A stretch of 64,000 bases of DNA from Lacticaseibacillus zeae DSM 20178 = KCTC 3804. GTDB lineage: Bacteria > Bacillota > Bacilli > Lactobacillales > Lactobacillaceae. The position numbers and the translations under genes are program-made. The notes beneath the pieces were generated by a model, which was not told where the DNA came from, made no database searches, and saw only the letters and a list, made by a program, of their open reading frames with translations. Positions 53,679-63,316 of the stretch are shown one piece after another (position 1 is the first letter of the stretch; every line of letters starts with the position of its first letter). The stretch lies in the NCBI RefSeq assembly GCF_000260435.1, contig NZ_BACQ01000007.1, forward strand, positions 51,310-115,309, written 5' to 3'.

Positions 53679-55476
53679 GGGTTATGAAAGTGCATGGTCT
53701 AAAAGTATCCCGGTGCGGCAACAGATTAAAATTATGCGTCGGCTCATGGGGTTTACCCGACCGTATAAGCGCCAATTCATCGGTGCGATTGTTGCTGCGG
53801 CGTTATTGGCAGGCATGAACGTCTTGCTGCCTAAGATTCTGCAGATTTTTATGGATCGGTATTTGGCGAATCAAAGTGCAACCGTCAAGATCTTGCTGTT
53901 GTTTGCGGTTTTATATGCATTTGGCACCTTGGTCAAAGCCGTCTTTCAGTTCTTCCAGACCTTTTTATTCAACATGGGCGCTGAACGCGGACTTGAAGAT
54001 GCACGGCGGCAGTTGTTTGCCAAACTGCACACACTTGGCATGCGGTATTTTGATCAGACACCGGCTGGCTCGATTGTCTCGCGGGTCACGAATGATACCA
54101 TGACCTTTTCTGATTTCTGGAACGTTATTTTGGCGGTCATTGTCGGTTTGTTCTCGGTCATCAGTAGCTTTGCTGTCATGTTTGCGGCTAATCCTAAAAT
54201 TGCCTTGTTGGTGGCGGCGTTCTTACCTATTTTGCTAGTGGTCGTCTGGTATTACAGCACATACAGTTCCAAAGTTTATCGGCACATGCGCGAAAAGCTT
54301 TCCGAGTTGAATACCCAGCTAAATGAGTCGATTGAAGGCATCAGCATTATTCAGCAATTTCGGCAGGAGAATCGGATCAGCCGTGAGTTTGAGGCAACTA
54401 ATCAGGAATACCTGGATGCTCGTAAGGCCATGATTCGAGTGAACTCCTTGCTGCTGTCGTCTGTGATCAACTTGTTATATTCATTCGCATTGATTGCGGT
54501 TTTGTGGACGTTCGGGCTGATTTCCATGCATAGTTACGTCGAAGCAGGTTTGGTATACGCATTCACCACGTATACTGCCAATTTCTTCAATCCGATGGTG
54601 AACATGATGGATAATCTCTCGTTTCTACAAGACGGGGTGGTTGCCGGCAGCCGAATTTTCCGGATTTTGGACAGCAAAGAATACGCGCCTGCACAGCACC
54701 CTAATGCCCATGCGGTGATTCAGCAAGGGAAAATCGAATTCCGTCACGTTAGTTTTGCTTATGATGGTAAGCACGATATTCTGCATGATATCAGTTTTGT
54801 CGCCAACCCCGGTGAGACGGTGGCATTAGTCGGGCATACCGGATCGGGTAAAAGTTCGATTATCAATGTCATGATGCGCTTTTACGAGTTTGGCAAAGGG
54901 CAGATTTTGATTGATGATGTCGACATTCGTGATTACCCGATGGAAGAATTGCGGAAGAAGTTAGGTTTGGTACTGCAGGATTCCTTCATGTTTTATGGGG
55001 ATATCAGTAGCAATATTCGCTTGTTCAATGATCAGATTACGGATCAGCAGGTTCAGCAAGCGGCAGAATTCGTTCAGGCGGATCGCTTCATCAACAAATT
55101 ACCGGATCGTTATCATGCCAAGGTTATTGAAGGCGGGAGCGAGTTTTCTAGCGGCGAACGGCAGCTCATTTCATTCGCCCGCACGGTTGTGACGAATCCC
55201 AAGATTCTCGTTTTGGATGAGGCAACTGCGAATATCGACACGGAGACCGAGTCAGTGATTCAGGAGGGCTTGCGGCGTATTCGGCAGGGACGGACAACGA
55301 TCGCCATTGCCCATCGCCTTTCGACTATTCAGGATGCCAACCTTATTTTGGTGCTGAATGCCGGGCGAATTGTCGAACGTGGGACGCATGAATCCTTATT
55401 GGCTAAACATGGTCGCTATTATGAAATGTATCATCTGCAAGTCGGTGACAGTGGAGCTGAATCCACTGATAAATGA
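53668..55476 (+). CDS. Heterodimeric ABC exporter subunit, catalytic (YheH/LmrD-like)
   Basis: A 602-residue half-transporter, with six membrane segments (about residues 35-330) and an ATPase domain. Walker A is GHTGSGKSSI and Walker B is ILVLDEATANID with a normal Glu. The signature is unusual, FSSGERQL in place of LSGGQ. Paired with the upstream subunit, one composite site has canonical motifs and the other has both the Asp and the altered signature. The GTG at 53668 follows AAGG with nine bases spacing. It ends the exporter operon. Confidence 0.92.
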   Translation: MASKGYESAWSKSIPVRQQIKIMRRLMGFTRPYKRQFIGAIVAAALLAGMNVLLPKILQIFMDRYLANQSATVKILLLFAVLYAFGTLVKAVFQFFQTFLFNMGAERGLEDARRQLFAKLHTLGMRYFDQTPAGSIVSRVTNDTMTFSDFWNVILAVIVGLFSVISSFAVMFAANPKIALLVAAFLPILLVVVWYYSTYSSKVYRHMREKLSELNTQLNESIEGISIIQQFRQENRISREFEATNQEYLDARKAMIRVNSLLLSSVINLLYSFALIAVLWTFGLISMHSYVEAGLVYAFTTYTANFFNPMVNMMDNLSFLQDGVVAGSRIFRILDSKEYAPAQHPNAHAVIQQGKIEFRHVSFAYDGKHDILHDISFVANPGETVALVGHTGSGKSSIINVMMRFYEFGKGQILIDDVDIRDYPMEELRKKLGLVLQDSFMFYGDISSNIRLFNDQITDQQVQQAAEFVQADRFINKLPDRYHAKVIEGGSEFSSGERQLISFARTVVTNPKILVLDEATANIDTETESVIQEGLRRIRQGRTTIAIAHRLSTIQDANLILVLNAGRIVERGTHESLLAKHGRYYEMYHLQVGDSGAESTDK

Positions 55477-55498
55477 TGGTTATCCGAAAATTTGGTGT

Positions 55499-55572
55499 AA
55501 AAAAGAACATCCGCTGCTTGGTGAGTGGGCATCACATGCCACGCCAAACAGGGGATGTTTTATTTTTTTGAT
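55499..55572. terminator. Large bidirectional terminator between convergent genes
   Basis: AACATCC-CTG-TTGG-GTGGGCAT pairs across a CAC loop with ATGCCAC-CCAA-CAG-GGATGTT, with small mismatches. A/T runs lie on both sides. It serves the exporter (plus) and the DUF1003 gene (minus), whose stop codon lies inside it. Confidence 0.88.
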
Positions 55573-56342
55573 TTTTCCGCGTGCACAGCCTTGTCGGTTT
55601 CATCCTGACTGGCTTTAAGTAGTTCAAGCTGTTGCCGGGTTTCCGTCAACTGGTTGACCATTTCGCCCATAACCTCAACTGTCAGGCGCTGACTTTCAAA
55701 TAAGTTCGGGTTATCATCGGCAATGATGTGATCCAATTTGGAATGAAGTAAGCGAATCTCTTCTTCCGACTTAAGGTTAACATGATAGTCATTCTTGGCT
55801 TCAAGTCGATCATACTCAGCCGCGCGGTTCTGGCTCATCATGATTAATGGCGCTTGCAACGCTGCTACCATACTCAAAAAGAGGTTTAATAAAATGAACG
55901 GGAACGGATCAAACTTGTGACCAAAGATGCCCACGGTGTTGAGAATCATCCACACGATCATGAAACCGGAGAAGATGATGATAAACGGCCATGAGCCGGC
56001 ATACTTGGCAACGGCATCCGCAATTCGTTCGCCGACTGTGATCGTCGACTCCATTTTGTCGTAAACATCGGTCAGTTGGAAATCGTCTTTGACCAACGCT
56101 TGCGACATTTTGCGGTTGATCTTTTCATGTGCCCGTTCATCTTGGCGTTGTTGGCGTCGCATCCGTTCAAGCCGATAATTTAATAAATGCGAATTGCAGA
56201 TAAAACTGTTCTTAGTGGCCTTGGGATAATCATTTTTGATGATATTGACAAGTTTGGTTTCCAGATCACTTAAGAAAAGCCCATCACTGATGGCATACAC
56301 TTGACCATCAACAAGGCAGGTTGCTGTTTGTTTATTGACCAA
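55560..56342 (-). CDS. DUF1003 membrane protein
   Basis: A 260-residue protein. A soluble N-terminal part of about 110 residues (KNDYPKATKNSFICNSHLLN) precedes two membrane segments: WPFIIIFSGFMIVWMILN and FPFILLNLFLSMVAALQAPL. Then MMSQNRAAEYDRLEAKNDYH, the DUF1003 hallmark, leads into a coiled-coil tail (MGEMVNQLTETRQQLELL) and a basic end. Function unknown; the domain is widespread in bacteria. The start is a TTG at 56342 behind AGAGGA. It lies downstream of the APC permease on the same strand. Confidence 0.87.
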   Translation of the reverse strand: MVNKQTATCLVDGQVYAISDGLFLSDLETKLVNIIKNDYPKATKNSFICNSHLLNYRLERMRRQQRQDERAHEKINRKMSQALVKDDFQLTDVYDKMESTITVGERIADAVAKYAGSWPFIIIFSGFMIVWMILNTVGIFGHKFDPFPFILLNLFLSMVAALQAPLIMMSQNRAAEYDRLEAKNDYHVNLKSEEEIRLLHSKLDHIIADDNPNLFESQRLTVEVMGEMVNQLTETRQQLELLKASQDETDKAVHAEKSKK

Positions 56343-56380
56343 TATTATTTTCCTCTCTTAAGTAAATATGATGTTGATTG

Positions 56381-57775
56381 TTACCTGATTTTTGCTTCGG
56401 AAACGTGCCCGTGTCTGATGCCATAGCTGAAATAAATGACCAAGCCAAACGCAAACCACGCGAGACTCATAAGCCAGGTTTCAACACTTAATTGGGTCAT
56501 GAGCAACAGGCAAAAGAGAAACGACACGATTGGCGTCACTGGGTAACCAGGGACGTGAAAGCCGTCGTTAGTGATGGCTTTATGTCGCCGTAACGGGATG
56601 ATGCCGATGGACACAAACGCGAATGCAATCAGCGTGCCGATGTTAACAAGGTTGACCAGCTGGTTTAGCGGCACCAGCCCGCCCATGATCGCGATAATCG
56701 CGACCACTGTCCAGAGGGCATTTTCCGGTAGATGTCCGCTAATATGACCGAACCAACGGGGAAGCAAGCCATCACGGCCAATAGCATAAATCAATCGGGA
56801 TGAGCTGTAAATCATCGTGACCATCATGGTGAACATACCTGCCAGTGCACCCACCGAAATGAAACCACCGAGACCGCGTAAATGAACCGCACCGAGCGCA
56901 AACGCAACCGGATCAGCTACGTCCAGTTTGGTAAATGGCACCATCCCTGTCAAGACAATGGCGACTAAAACATATAAGATCGTGGCGATGATCAAGGTAC
57001 CGATAATCCCCCGAGGCAAGGTGCGTTGAGGCTGCTTTACTTCAGGAGCTGAGGCCGACACTGCGTCAAAGCCAAGGTAGGCAAAGAAAACCATGGCGGC
57101 CCCGGCGAGAACACCTTTGGCACCAAATGGCAGGTAAGGATGCCAATTCGCCGGCTGAACGTAAAAGAAACCGACGATCACAAAAATAAGAATGATAAGC
57201 AATTTAACTAAAACCATGAGTCGATTGATCGCCATCGAAGACTGCATGCCACGCGAAAGCATAATGCCGATTAACAAAACGACAAGAACGGCGATCAGAT
57301 TGACATAAGTACCGTGGCTAGGTGAGAACGGTCCGGCAATCGCTGCGGGCAGATGGATATGAAAACCGGTCAGCAAACTGGCAAAGTAGGCAGAAAAACT
57401 AGTCGAAACCGCGGCAACCGCCAACATGTATTCAAGAATCAAAGCCCAACCAATGATCCAACCAAAAACCTGACCGAAAACAATATTGCCATACGCATAA
57501 GCCGAACCCGCCACCGGCAAGGCCGAGGCAAATTCCGCATAACACATGGCAGCCAATGAACACACAACCGCCGCCAAAATGAACGCAATCGTGATTGCCG
57601 GGCCGCTAGTTGTCGCGGCAACGGTACCAGGCAAAATAAAAATCCCAGTACCGATAACGGCACCAATGCCCAATGCAATCAAATCCCGTGTCGTCAAACT
57701 CCGTGTCAGTAAATCATCAGCTTTAAGTGCAGCCGCCAAATCCGGCTTGCGGGTCATTCTTTTCCAAAGATTCAT
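56381..57775 (-). CDS. APC-family amino acid permease (YfnA/CAT-like)
   Basis: A 464-residue transporter with 12 predicted membrane segments. The first has the family text LGIGAVIGTGIFILPGTVA. Others are SALPVAGSAYAYGNIVFGQV and FFAYLGFDAVSASAPEVKQP, typical of cationic amino acid transporter-like permeases. The substrate cannot be told; cationic or branched-chain amino acids are likely. A second possible ATG lies six codons in. The upstream gap has a short fragment (GAGCGCG-TTAT) reminiscent of the repeat ends. Confidence 0.92.
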   Translation of the reverse strand: MNLWKRMTRKPDLAAALKADDLLTRSLTTRDLIALGIGAVIGTGIFILPGTVAATTSGPAITIAFILAAVVCSLAAMCYAEFASALPVAGSAYAYGNIVFGQVFGWIIGWALILEYMLAVAAVSTSFSAYFASLLTGFHIHLPAAIAGPFSPSHGTYVNLIAVLVVLLIGIMLSRGMQSSMAINRLMVLVKLLIILIFVIVGFFYVQPANWHPYLPFGAKGVLAGAAMVFFAYLGFDAVSASAPEVKQPQRTLPRGIIGTLIIATILYVLVAIVLTGMVPFTKLDVADPVAFALGAVHLRGLGGFISVGALAGMFTMMVTMIYSSSRLIYAIGRDGLLPRWFGHISGHLPENALWTVVAIIAIMGGLVPLNQLVNLVNIGTLIAFAFVSIGIIPLRRHKAITNDGFHVPGYPVTPIVSFLFCLLLMTQLSVETWLMSLAWFAFGLVIYFSYGIRHGHVSEAKIR

Positions 57776-57891
57776 GAAAAGCTCACTTTCTGCGCATGAG
57801 AGCGCGTTATCGCGTTATGGTGTATGAACGTTCACCGTCTTCTGCATCAAGAGTACAAAACGAGAAGCCATTTAACACAAGCCCATCCAAC

Positions 57892-57916
57892 GAAAAAGGT
57901 TCGACAAGCGAACCTC
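57892..57916 (-). terminator. Terminator after plsC
   Basis: On the minus strand GAGGTTCG, a short loop and CGAACCTTTTTC form a stem and T run right at the plsC stop codon. Confidence 0.8.
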
Positions 57917-58565
57917 AAACGTCACCATGTTCTTTTTCTTCCAGGTATTTCTTCTTATCAGGAATGTACTTATAATCCGGATTGATCGCGTGATCTAACG
58001 CCGCAAACTTTTCTTGCAACTGATCGCTAAACATTGCAAGCGCTTCGTCAGTCAGCCGGCCTTTTGGAGGCTCAACCGGTGATCCGAAACGAATTATTGC
58101 AGGTTTACGTTTAAACAATGACCAAAAAGTTCCCGGGCCTTGATAGACAGCCGGTACAATCGGTGCTTTTGCCAACTTGGCAATCAGAATCGCACCACCT
58201 TTCATATCCGCAGAGTAACGCGAGCCGGTAGGAAAAATCATTAGCGCCTTATTTTCCTGCTTTAAAGCACGAACCGGAACCTTGATGGCACTGGGACCGG
58301 GATGCGCGCGGTCAACCGGGAAAGCCCCAACTTTAACAAGTAACCAGCGCAACAGGGGATTTTTAAATAATTCGCTTTTTGCCATAAATGAAAAATGGTG
58401 CGGCCAAGCGGCAAGTGCGAGGAAAACCGGGTCGAGCCAGGAGCGGTGAGGCGCAACCAGAACAAATGGCCCGTCAGGCAATTGTTGCTTATCCTGAGCC
58501 TTTACGTGTCCATTAATGAGCCAGAGTAAACCGGCTACGACATAACGCAGAAAACTATAAAACAT
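57915..58565 (-). CDS. plsC: 1-acyl-sn-glycerol-3-phosphate acyltransferase
   Basis: A 216-residue membrane acyltransferase that makes phosphatidic acid. The N-terminal anchor is FYSFLRYVVAGLLWLI. The catalytic motif is APHRSWLDPVFLAL, the H-x4-D box. The substrate-binding motif is FPTGSRYSADMKGGA, with FPTGS in place of the more common FPEGT. IVPAVYQGPG follows. It complements PlsX elsewhere in the window. AAGGAAG precedes the ATG on the minus strand. It diverges from the methyltransferase gene, and a TATAAT-like box at 58600-58610 probably serves it. Confidence 0.92.
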   Translation of the reverse strand: MFYSFLRYVVAGLLWLINGHVKAQDKQQLPDGPFVLVAPHRSWLDPVFLALAAWPHHFSFMAKSELFKNPLLRWLLVKVGAFPVDRAHPGPSAIKVPVRALKQENKALMIFPTGSRYSADMKGGAILIAKLAKAPIVPAVYQGPGTFWSLFKRKPAIIRFGSPVEPPKGRLTDEALAMFSDQLQEKFAALDHAINPDYKYIPDKKKYLEEKEHGDV

Positions 58566-58638
58566 GGCTTATTCTTCCTTCATGGTTAAACTTTTGTGGT
58601 AAATTATACCATTGTAAACCAGCTTTCGGAGGAAAAAG

Positions 58639-59382
58639 GTGTTGGAGATGGCATTATTGCCAGGTGAACGGGTCGACGTGCTGGCCAGTCGCAACATTAA
58701 AATCATACAAAGTGCCGCAGTTTTCTCGTTTTCATTAGATGCGGTTTTACTGGCCGATTTTGCGCAAATCAAGCGGCACAGCCGAGTAGTCGATTTAGCA
58801 GCTGGCAATGGTGCGGTCGGACTTTTTTTGGCGCGCGAAACAGATGGCCAGGTGACCATGGTTGAGTTGCAACCGCGGTTGGCAGATATGGCGCGTCGCA
58901 GTGTCGAATTGAATCATTTAAAAAATGTTGATGTGCACGTGGGTGATTTAGCACAGACAACGCAGGTGGTCGCAAAGGATTCTGTTGATGTTGTGACATG
59001 CAATCCTCCCTATTTTAAAGTGAATGACCAAAGTATCACCAACCCGAATGATCACCTTGCTTTGGCGCGGCATGAATTGACCACTGACTTTGCTACCGTG
59101 GCAAAAGTCAGCGCTGATTTGTTAAAGTATCAAGGCAAAGCCTACTTTGTTCACCGCCCTGAACGCTTGGCAGAATTGTTAGCAACTTTGACTGCGGCCG
59201 GTTTGGCGCCTAAGCAGTTGCAATTTATTCATCCGCGCGAGGATCGGGAGGCGAACATGGCTTTGATTGCCGCCATCAAAGCCGGACGACCGGATGGCTT
59301 GCGAATCATGCCGCCACTGATTGTGCATGAGGCAGATGGTAGCTATACGCCAGTCGTCAGGAGGTTGTTGCATGGTGAGTAA
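58639..59382 (+). CDS. TrmN6-like tRNA adenine-N6 methyltransferase
   Basis: A 247-residue Rossmann-fold methyltransferase. The SAM site is [17 protein letters not shown], and the catalytic N6-adenine motif is [11 protein letters not shown]. It begins [20 protein letters not shown], where YabB-type proteins begin. The family modifies A37 of tRNA1(Val). As in Bacillus (yabB-yazA), a GIY-YIG gene follows and overlaps. GGAGG lies six to ten bases before GTG 58639 and TTG 58642; I use the GTG. Confidence 0.9.
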   Translation: MLEMALLPGERVDVLASRNIKIIQSAAVFSFSLDAVLLADFAQIKRHSRVVDLAAGNGAVGLFLARETDGQVTMVELQPRLADMARRSVELNHLKNVDVHVGDLAQTTQVVAKDSVDVVTCNPPYFKVNDQSITNPNDHLALARHELTTDFATVAKVSADLLKYQGKAYFVHRPERLAELLATLTAAGLAPKQLQFIHPREDREANMALIAAIKAGRPDGLRIMPPLIVHEADGSYTPVVRRLLHGE

Positions 59383-59656
59383 GTATTATTACTTTTATGT
59401 ACTCTTATGCGCCGATGGAACCTTCTATGGCGGCTTTACTGATGATGTTGAAGCGCGATTAGCCACGCACAATGCCGGTAAGGGTGCGAAGTATACGGCA
59501 TCACGGCGACCGGTTCGGTTGTTGTACCAGGAAGCATTTCCCGAAAAGCACGAAGCACTGTCGGCAGAATGGCATTTTAAACATCAAAGTCGCCACAAAA
59601 AAGAGCAATTTTTAACCACGCATCATGTCAAGTGGCAGGGCTTGTCAAAGTCGTGA
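59372..59656 (+). CDS. GIY-YIG nuclease-superfamily protein (UPF0213, YazA-like)
   Basis: A 94-residue single GIY-YIG domain. [20 protein letters not shown] is the modified GIY-YIG core, followed by [20 protein letters not shown] and a Glu in SAEWHFK as the metal-binding residue. The role of UPF0213 proteins is unknown. AGGAGG precedes the ATG at 59372, which lies inside the end of the methyltransferase gene. The rpsB promoter -35 overlaps its last codons. Confidence 0.93.
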   Translation: MVSKYYYFYVLLCADGTFYGGFTDDVEARLATHNAGKGAKYTASRRPVRLLYQEAFPEKHEALSAEWHFKHQSRHKKEQFLTTHHVKWQGLSKS

Positions 59657-59670
59657 AAAGTCTGTATACT
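59642..59670 (+). promoter_or_regulatory. Promoter of rpsB-tsf
   Basis: TTGTCA, a 17-base spacer and TATACT, close to consensus. It lies 125 bases before rpsB, leaving a long leader. Confidence 0.85.
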
Positions 59671-59677
59671 TTATCGA

Positions 59678-59765
59678 GTGCGGTATGCACAAACCACATT
59701 GACTGACTGATCGTGAGTGGGGTGCTTCCTTTGAAGTCCACCTGCGAGCTGACGTTGTCAAGAGG
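59678..59765 (+). promoter_or_regulatory. Structured leader before rpsB (candidate S2 leader)
   Basis: After the start site a small stem GTGC-GGTAT-GCAC is followed by a larger domain closed by TTGAC (59699-59703) and GTCAA (59757-59761). Inner pairing is possible around GTGGGG. No T run follows, so control would be at translation. The class is not identified. Confidence 0.4.
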
Positions 59766-59793
59766 AATAAAACCATAATGGAGGAACAAACAC

Positions 59794-60582
59794 ATGGCAG
59801 TATTAAGCATGAAACAGCTTCTTGAAGCTGGTGTACATTTCGGGCATCAAACCCGTCGTTGGAATCCTAAGATGAAGCCGTATATCTTTACGGAAAGAAA
59901 CGGCATCTACATCATCGATCTGCAAAAGACCGTTAAGATGATTGACGATGCTTATAATTTCGTTAAGGAAGAAGCACAAAACGGCGGTGTCTTCTTGTTC
60001 GTTGGAACAAAGAAGCAGGCACAAGATGCCATTGCTGAAGAAGCAACCCGCGCTGGTCAATACTACGTCAATCACCGTTGGCTCGGTGGTACGCTGACCA
60101 ACTGGAACACGATTCAAACCCGGATCAAGCGGCTTAAAGACATCAAGAAGATGGCTACGGATGGCACTTTTGATGTCCTTCCTAAGAAAGAAGTTTCACT
60201 TCTGAAGAAGCAACAAGAAAAGCTTGAAAAATTCCTTGGCGGTATCGAAGACATGCCGCGGATTCCGGATGTCTTGTTCATTGTTGACCCACGCAAGGAA
60301 AAGATTGCGGTTCAGGAAGCACAAAAGCTGAACATTCCGATCGTTGCGATGGTTGATACAAACACCGATCCTGACGATATTGATGTCATCATTCCTTCTA
60401 ACGATGACGCGATTCGTGCCGTTCGTCTGATTACTTCCAAGATGGCTGATGCGATCATTGAAGGCAACCAGGGTGAAGACCAAGGCGACGACCAGGATCA
60501 GCAACCAGCTGCCGATAAGAAGGCTGACTCCATGGAAGATATCGTGGAAGCCGTTGAAGGCGACAACAAAAGCGCTAACTAA
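59794..60582 (+). CDS. rpsB: 30S ribosomal protein S2 (uS2)
   Basis: A 262-residue S2. It begins [20 protein letters not shown] and has [41 protein letters not shown] and [14 protein letters not shown], all conserved. The acidic C-terminal tail ([19 protein letters not shown]) is longer than in E. coli. GGAGG precedes the ATG. It pairs with tsf downstream. Confidence 0.98.
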   Translation: MAVLSMKQLLEAGVHFGHQTRRWNPKMKPYIFTERNGIYIIDLQKTVKMIDDAYNFVKEEAQNGGVFLFVGTKKQAQDAIAEEATRAGQYYVNHRWLGGTLTNWNTIQTRIKRLKDIKKMATDGTFDVLPKKEVSLLKKQQEKLEKFLGGIEDMPRIPDVLFIVDPRKEKIAVQEAQKLNIPIVAMVDTNTDPDDIDVIIPSNDDAIRAVRLITSKMADAIIEGNQGEDQGDDQDQQPAADKKADSMEDIVEAVEGDNKSAN

Positions 60583-60595
60583 TTAATTAAACATT

Positions 60596-60645
60596 AAGCT
60601 GTCTGAGGGTTTCGCATACTGCAAGATCTGCAGGCAGCTTTTTTA
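60596..60645 (+). terminator. Terminator/attenuator between rpsB and tsf
   Basis: AAGCTG-CTG pairs with CAG-CAGCTT around a long loop that has its own CTGCA-GATC-TGCAG stem, and TTTTTT follows. It probably lowers tsf expression relative to rpsB. Confidence 0.78.
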
Positions 60646-60666
60646 CAATCAAGGAGGATCAGATCC

Positions 60667-61548
60667 ATGGCTCAAATTACTGCTGCACAAGTTAAAGAAT
60701 TACGTGACCGCACCCAGGTTGGGATGATGGATGCCAAGAAGGCATTGGTCGCAGCTGACGGCGATATGGATAAGGCAATTGATGTCTTGCGTGAAAAAGG
60801 GTTGGCAAAAGCGGCTAAGAAGAGCGGCAACATTGCAGCTGAAGGTTTGGCAGAAATTGCCATTAACGGTAACACCGCTGCGATTGTTGAAGTGAACTCG
60901 GAAACCGATTTTGTGGCTTCGAATGATCAGTTTAAGGACTATGTCAACAAGGTAGCAGCGGCGATTGCTGCTAACAAGCCGGCTGATCTTGACGCTGCCA
61001 AGGCGACTAAGATGAGTGATGGTCAGACAATCGATGAAGGTGCTATTGCCTTGACCGCGGTTATTGGCGAAAAGATCAGTTTGCGGCGTTTCCAGATCGT
61101 TACCAAGACAGACAATGAACATTTTGGTGCCTACTTGCATAACGGTGGCCAAATTGCTGCTTTGACGGTTCTGGATGGTGCCGATGACGACACTGCCAAA
61201 GATGTCGCAATGCATGTTGCTGCGATCAATCCTGAATATCTGGACCGCAGCAAGGTGCCAGCTGATGAATTGAAGCATCAGACAGATATTTTCACTGAAG
61301 AGACCAAGAACGAAGGCAAGCCAGAAAAGATTGTCCCTCGTATCGTTGAAGGCCGGGTTAACAAGTGGTTGAGCGAGATTTCATTGGTTGACCAGGAATT
61401 TGTTAAGGATCCGGACCAAACCGTTGCCAAGTACGTTGCTGATAAGGGTGGCACCGTCAAGGGTTACGTTCGTTATGAAGTCGGCGAAGGTATTGAAAAG
61501 AAACAAGAAAACTTTGCTGATGAGGTCATGGACCAAATCAAGGGTTAA
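60667..61548 (+). CDS. tsf: Translation elongation factor Ts
   Basis: A 293-residue EF-Ts that recycles EF-Tu. The N-terminal UBA-like part has [20 protein letters not shown]. The core carries [18 protein letters not shown], with the TDFVA motif that contacts EF-Tu. The C-terminal part ends [18 protein letters not shown] precedes the ATG. It reads from the rpsB transcript. Confidence 0.97.
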   Translation: MAQITAAQVKELRDRTQVGMMDAKKALVAADGDMDKAIDVLREKGLAKAAKKSGNIAAEGLAEIAINGNTAAIVEVNSETDFVASNDQFKDYVNKVAAAIAANKPADLDAAKATKMSDGQTIDEGAIALTAVIGEKISLRRFQIVTKTDNEHFGAYLHNGGQIAALTVLDGADDDTAKDVAMHVAAINPEYLDRSKVPADELKHQTDIFTEETKNEGKPEKIVPRIVEGRVNKWLSEISLVDQEFVKDPDQTVAKYVADKGGTVKGYVRYEVGEGIEKKQENFADEVMDQIKG

Positions 61549-61564
61549 TGACCAATGACCCAAC

Positions 61565-61600
61565 AAAAGGGGACTGTCGACGAGGCAGGGCCCCTTTTCT
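61565..61600 (+). terminator. Terminator after tsf
   Basis: AAAAGGGG pairs with CCCCTTTT around an 18-base loop, then CT. Downstream to 61780 lie a TAAAAT box at 61744-61749 (preceded by TATGG) that may start the pyrH transcript, and no gene. Confidence 0.75.
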
Positions 61601-61780
61601 ATGGCAAAATGAAGGCGTCACGTTTTGGGCAAGGAAAAATTGATTGTCAGCGGGCGTCATGAATTTTCGGCCATCCAGTTGAATAGCTGGTAAAACAAGG
61701 CGGTTGTCTGCAGCTTCTTGCCGCAGAAATGCCGCGACTATGGTAAAATAGTGCCAGCAACCAACGGAGGGATAAGATAC

Positions 61781-62500
61781 ATGGTCAAATATAATCGGAT
61801 CGTTTTAAAAATCAGCGGGGAAGCGCTGGCAGGAGAGGCTGGTTTTGGGATTAAGCCACCCGTCATTGCAACGATCGCTGAACAAATCAAGCAGGTGCAT
61901 GAACTGGGTGTGCAAATCGCCATTGTTTGTGGCGGCGGTAATATCTGGCGCGGCGAAACCGGTGCCGAAATGGGCATGGAACGCGCGCAAGCCGATTACA
62001 TGGGCATGTTAGCCACCGTCATGAATGCACTGGCTTTGCAGGATAATCTGGAAAGCCAAGGTGTCCCGACTCGGGTACAAACGTCTATCGAGATGCGCCA
62101 GATCGCGGAGCCTTACATTCGACGCAAGGCTATTCGCCACTTGGAAAAGGGCCGTGTGGTGATCTTCGCTGGCGGTACCGGCAACCCGTACTTCAGCACA
62201 GACACAACAGCAGCGTTACGTGCTGCCGAAATTGGTGCTGATGTCATTTTAATGGCGAAGAACAATGTCGATGGGGTTTACTCCGCTGATCCTAATAAAG
62301 ATACCCATGCCGTGAAGTACGAAAGTCTCACGCACATGGACATCATCAATAAGGATCTAAAGGTCATGGACTCAACGGCCAGCACGTTGTCAATGGATAA
62401 TGACATCGACTTAGTTGTCTTTAACTTAAACGAGCCCGGTAATATCAAACGGGTTGTGGAAGGCCAAAAGATCGGCACCACAATCGAAGGGAGAAGCTAA
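61781..62500 (+). CDS. pyrH: UMP kinase
   Basis: A 239-residue hexameric kinase (amino acid kinase fold) that makes [23 protein letters not shown] is the phosphate-binding start. [18 protein letters not shown], then [20 protein letters not shown], are family signatures. CGGAGGG precedes the ATG at 61781; upstream in-frame codons lie in the promoter. It overlaps frr by one base (TAATG). Confidence 0.97.
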   Translation: MVKYNRIVLKISGEALAGEAGFGIKPPVIATIAEQIKQVHELGVQIAIVCGGGNIWRGETGAEMGMERAQADYMGMLATVMNALALQDNLESQGVPTRVQTSIEMRQIAEPYIRRKAIRHLEKGRVVIFAGGTGNPYFSTDTTAALRAAEIGADVILMAKNNVDGVYSADPNKDTHAVKYESLTHMDIINKDLKVMDSTASTLSMDNDIDLVVFNLNEPGNIKRVVEGQKIGTTIEGRS

Positions 62501-63057
62501 TGGCAAATCAAATTATCGAACAAGCAAAAACCAATATGGGCAAAACCGAAGAATCACTGCAACGCGAACTGGGCAATATTCGCGCGGGTCGCGCCAACGC
62601 CAGTTTACTTAATCAGATTACGGTGGAATATTATGGTGCGCCGACGCCGCTGAACCAGATGGCAGCCATCACTGTTCCCGAAGCGCGAGTTTTACAAATC
62701 AGTCCTTATGACAAATCTGCGCTGAAAAACATTGAGACGGCCATTAATGCCAGTGATCTGGGCATTAATCCGGCTAACGATGGCGACGTGATTCGTCTGG
62801 TGATTCCGCAACTCACAGGCGAGCGCCGGAAGGAAATTGCTAAAGAAGTCGGTAAATTTTCCGAAAATGCCAAAATTGCAGTGCGTAATATCCGTCGTGA
62901 AGGACTTGACAAGCTGAAGCGTCAGGAAAAAGACGGGGATATCACCGAAGATGAATTGCATCGGCTTGAAAAGGACATGCAAAAAGTCACGGATGAAGCA
63001 ACCAAGCGCATTGATGATATTGCCGCAGCTAAGGAAAAAGAAATTACCGAAGTTTGA
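62500..63057 (+). CDS. frr: Ribosome recycling factor
   Basis: A 185-residue RRF, which with EF-G splits post-termination ribosomes. It begins [20 protein letters not shown] and has [20 protein letters not shown], the conserved RAGRA motif. It ends [11 protein letters not shown]. Coupled to pyrH through TAATG. A terminator follows. Confidence 0.97.
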   Translation: MANQIIEQAKTNMGKTEESLQRELGNIRAGRANASLLNQITVEYYGAPTPLNQMAAITVPEARVLQISPYDKSALKNIETAINASDLGINPANDGDVIRLVIPQLTGERRKEIAKEVGKFSENAKIAVRNIRREGLDKLKRQEKDGDITEDELHRLEKDMQKVTDEATKRIDDIAAAKEKEITEV

Positions 63058-63085
63058 GATCACTGAAGCTTAATGGTTGTGGGCA

Positions 63086-63119
63086 AACCTCAGAGGGAAT
63101 CTGAGGTTTTTGTTTTTTT
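63086..63119 (+). terminator. Terminator after pyrH-frr
   Basis: AACCTCAGA, GGGAA and TCTGAGGTT form a perfect nine-base stem followed by TTTGTTTTTTT. Repeat material begins four bases later. Confidence 0.92.
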
Positions 63120-63122
63120 GTG

Positions 63123-63290
63123 TTGTAAGGACCTTGATCGCAATGGCGCAAAGCTTTGGACTACCGGGGTTGAGTGGTGGACTATTGGCCGATGCTGCAT
63201 GGAAACGCGCTCACTGGCGCAGAAGTCTGCGTGTAAGGACCTTGGTTGCAATGGTTCAAGGCTTTTCACTTTCAACTGCCGGTATTGAGT
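63123..63290 (-). repeat. Tandem partial units of the intergenic repeat (G1, G2)
   Basis: Two incomplete units in minus orientation. TTGTAAGGACCTTGATCGCAATGG (63123 on) and GTGTAAGGACCTTGGTTGCAATGG (63231 on) share the returning-arm text of the element. The block CGGGGTTGAGTGGTGGAC to GAAACGCGCTCACTGGCGCAG recurs about 112 bases on, as CGGTATTGAGTGAAGCAC to GAAACGCGCTCCCCGGCGCAG. The units are tandem, with a period of about 107-116 bases, and have lost their second arms. Confidence 0.8.
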
Positions 63291-63316
63291 GAAGCACTGT
63301 TCGCCGATACTGCACG

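Noticed and set aside
55358..55618. Plus-strand frame running out of the exporter gene into the terminator
   Set aside because: It overlaps the exporter 3' end and crosses a strong terminator; no initiation signals.
63073..63292. Reading frames of about 71 codons in the repeat array before uppS
   Set aside because: They consist of terminator and palindromic repeat sequence, and similar frames in other copies are not conserved in length.
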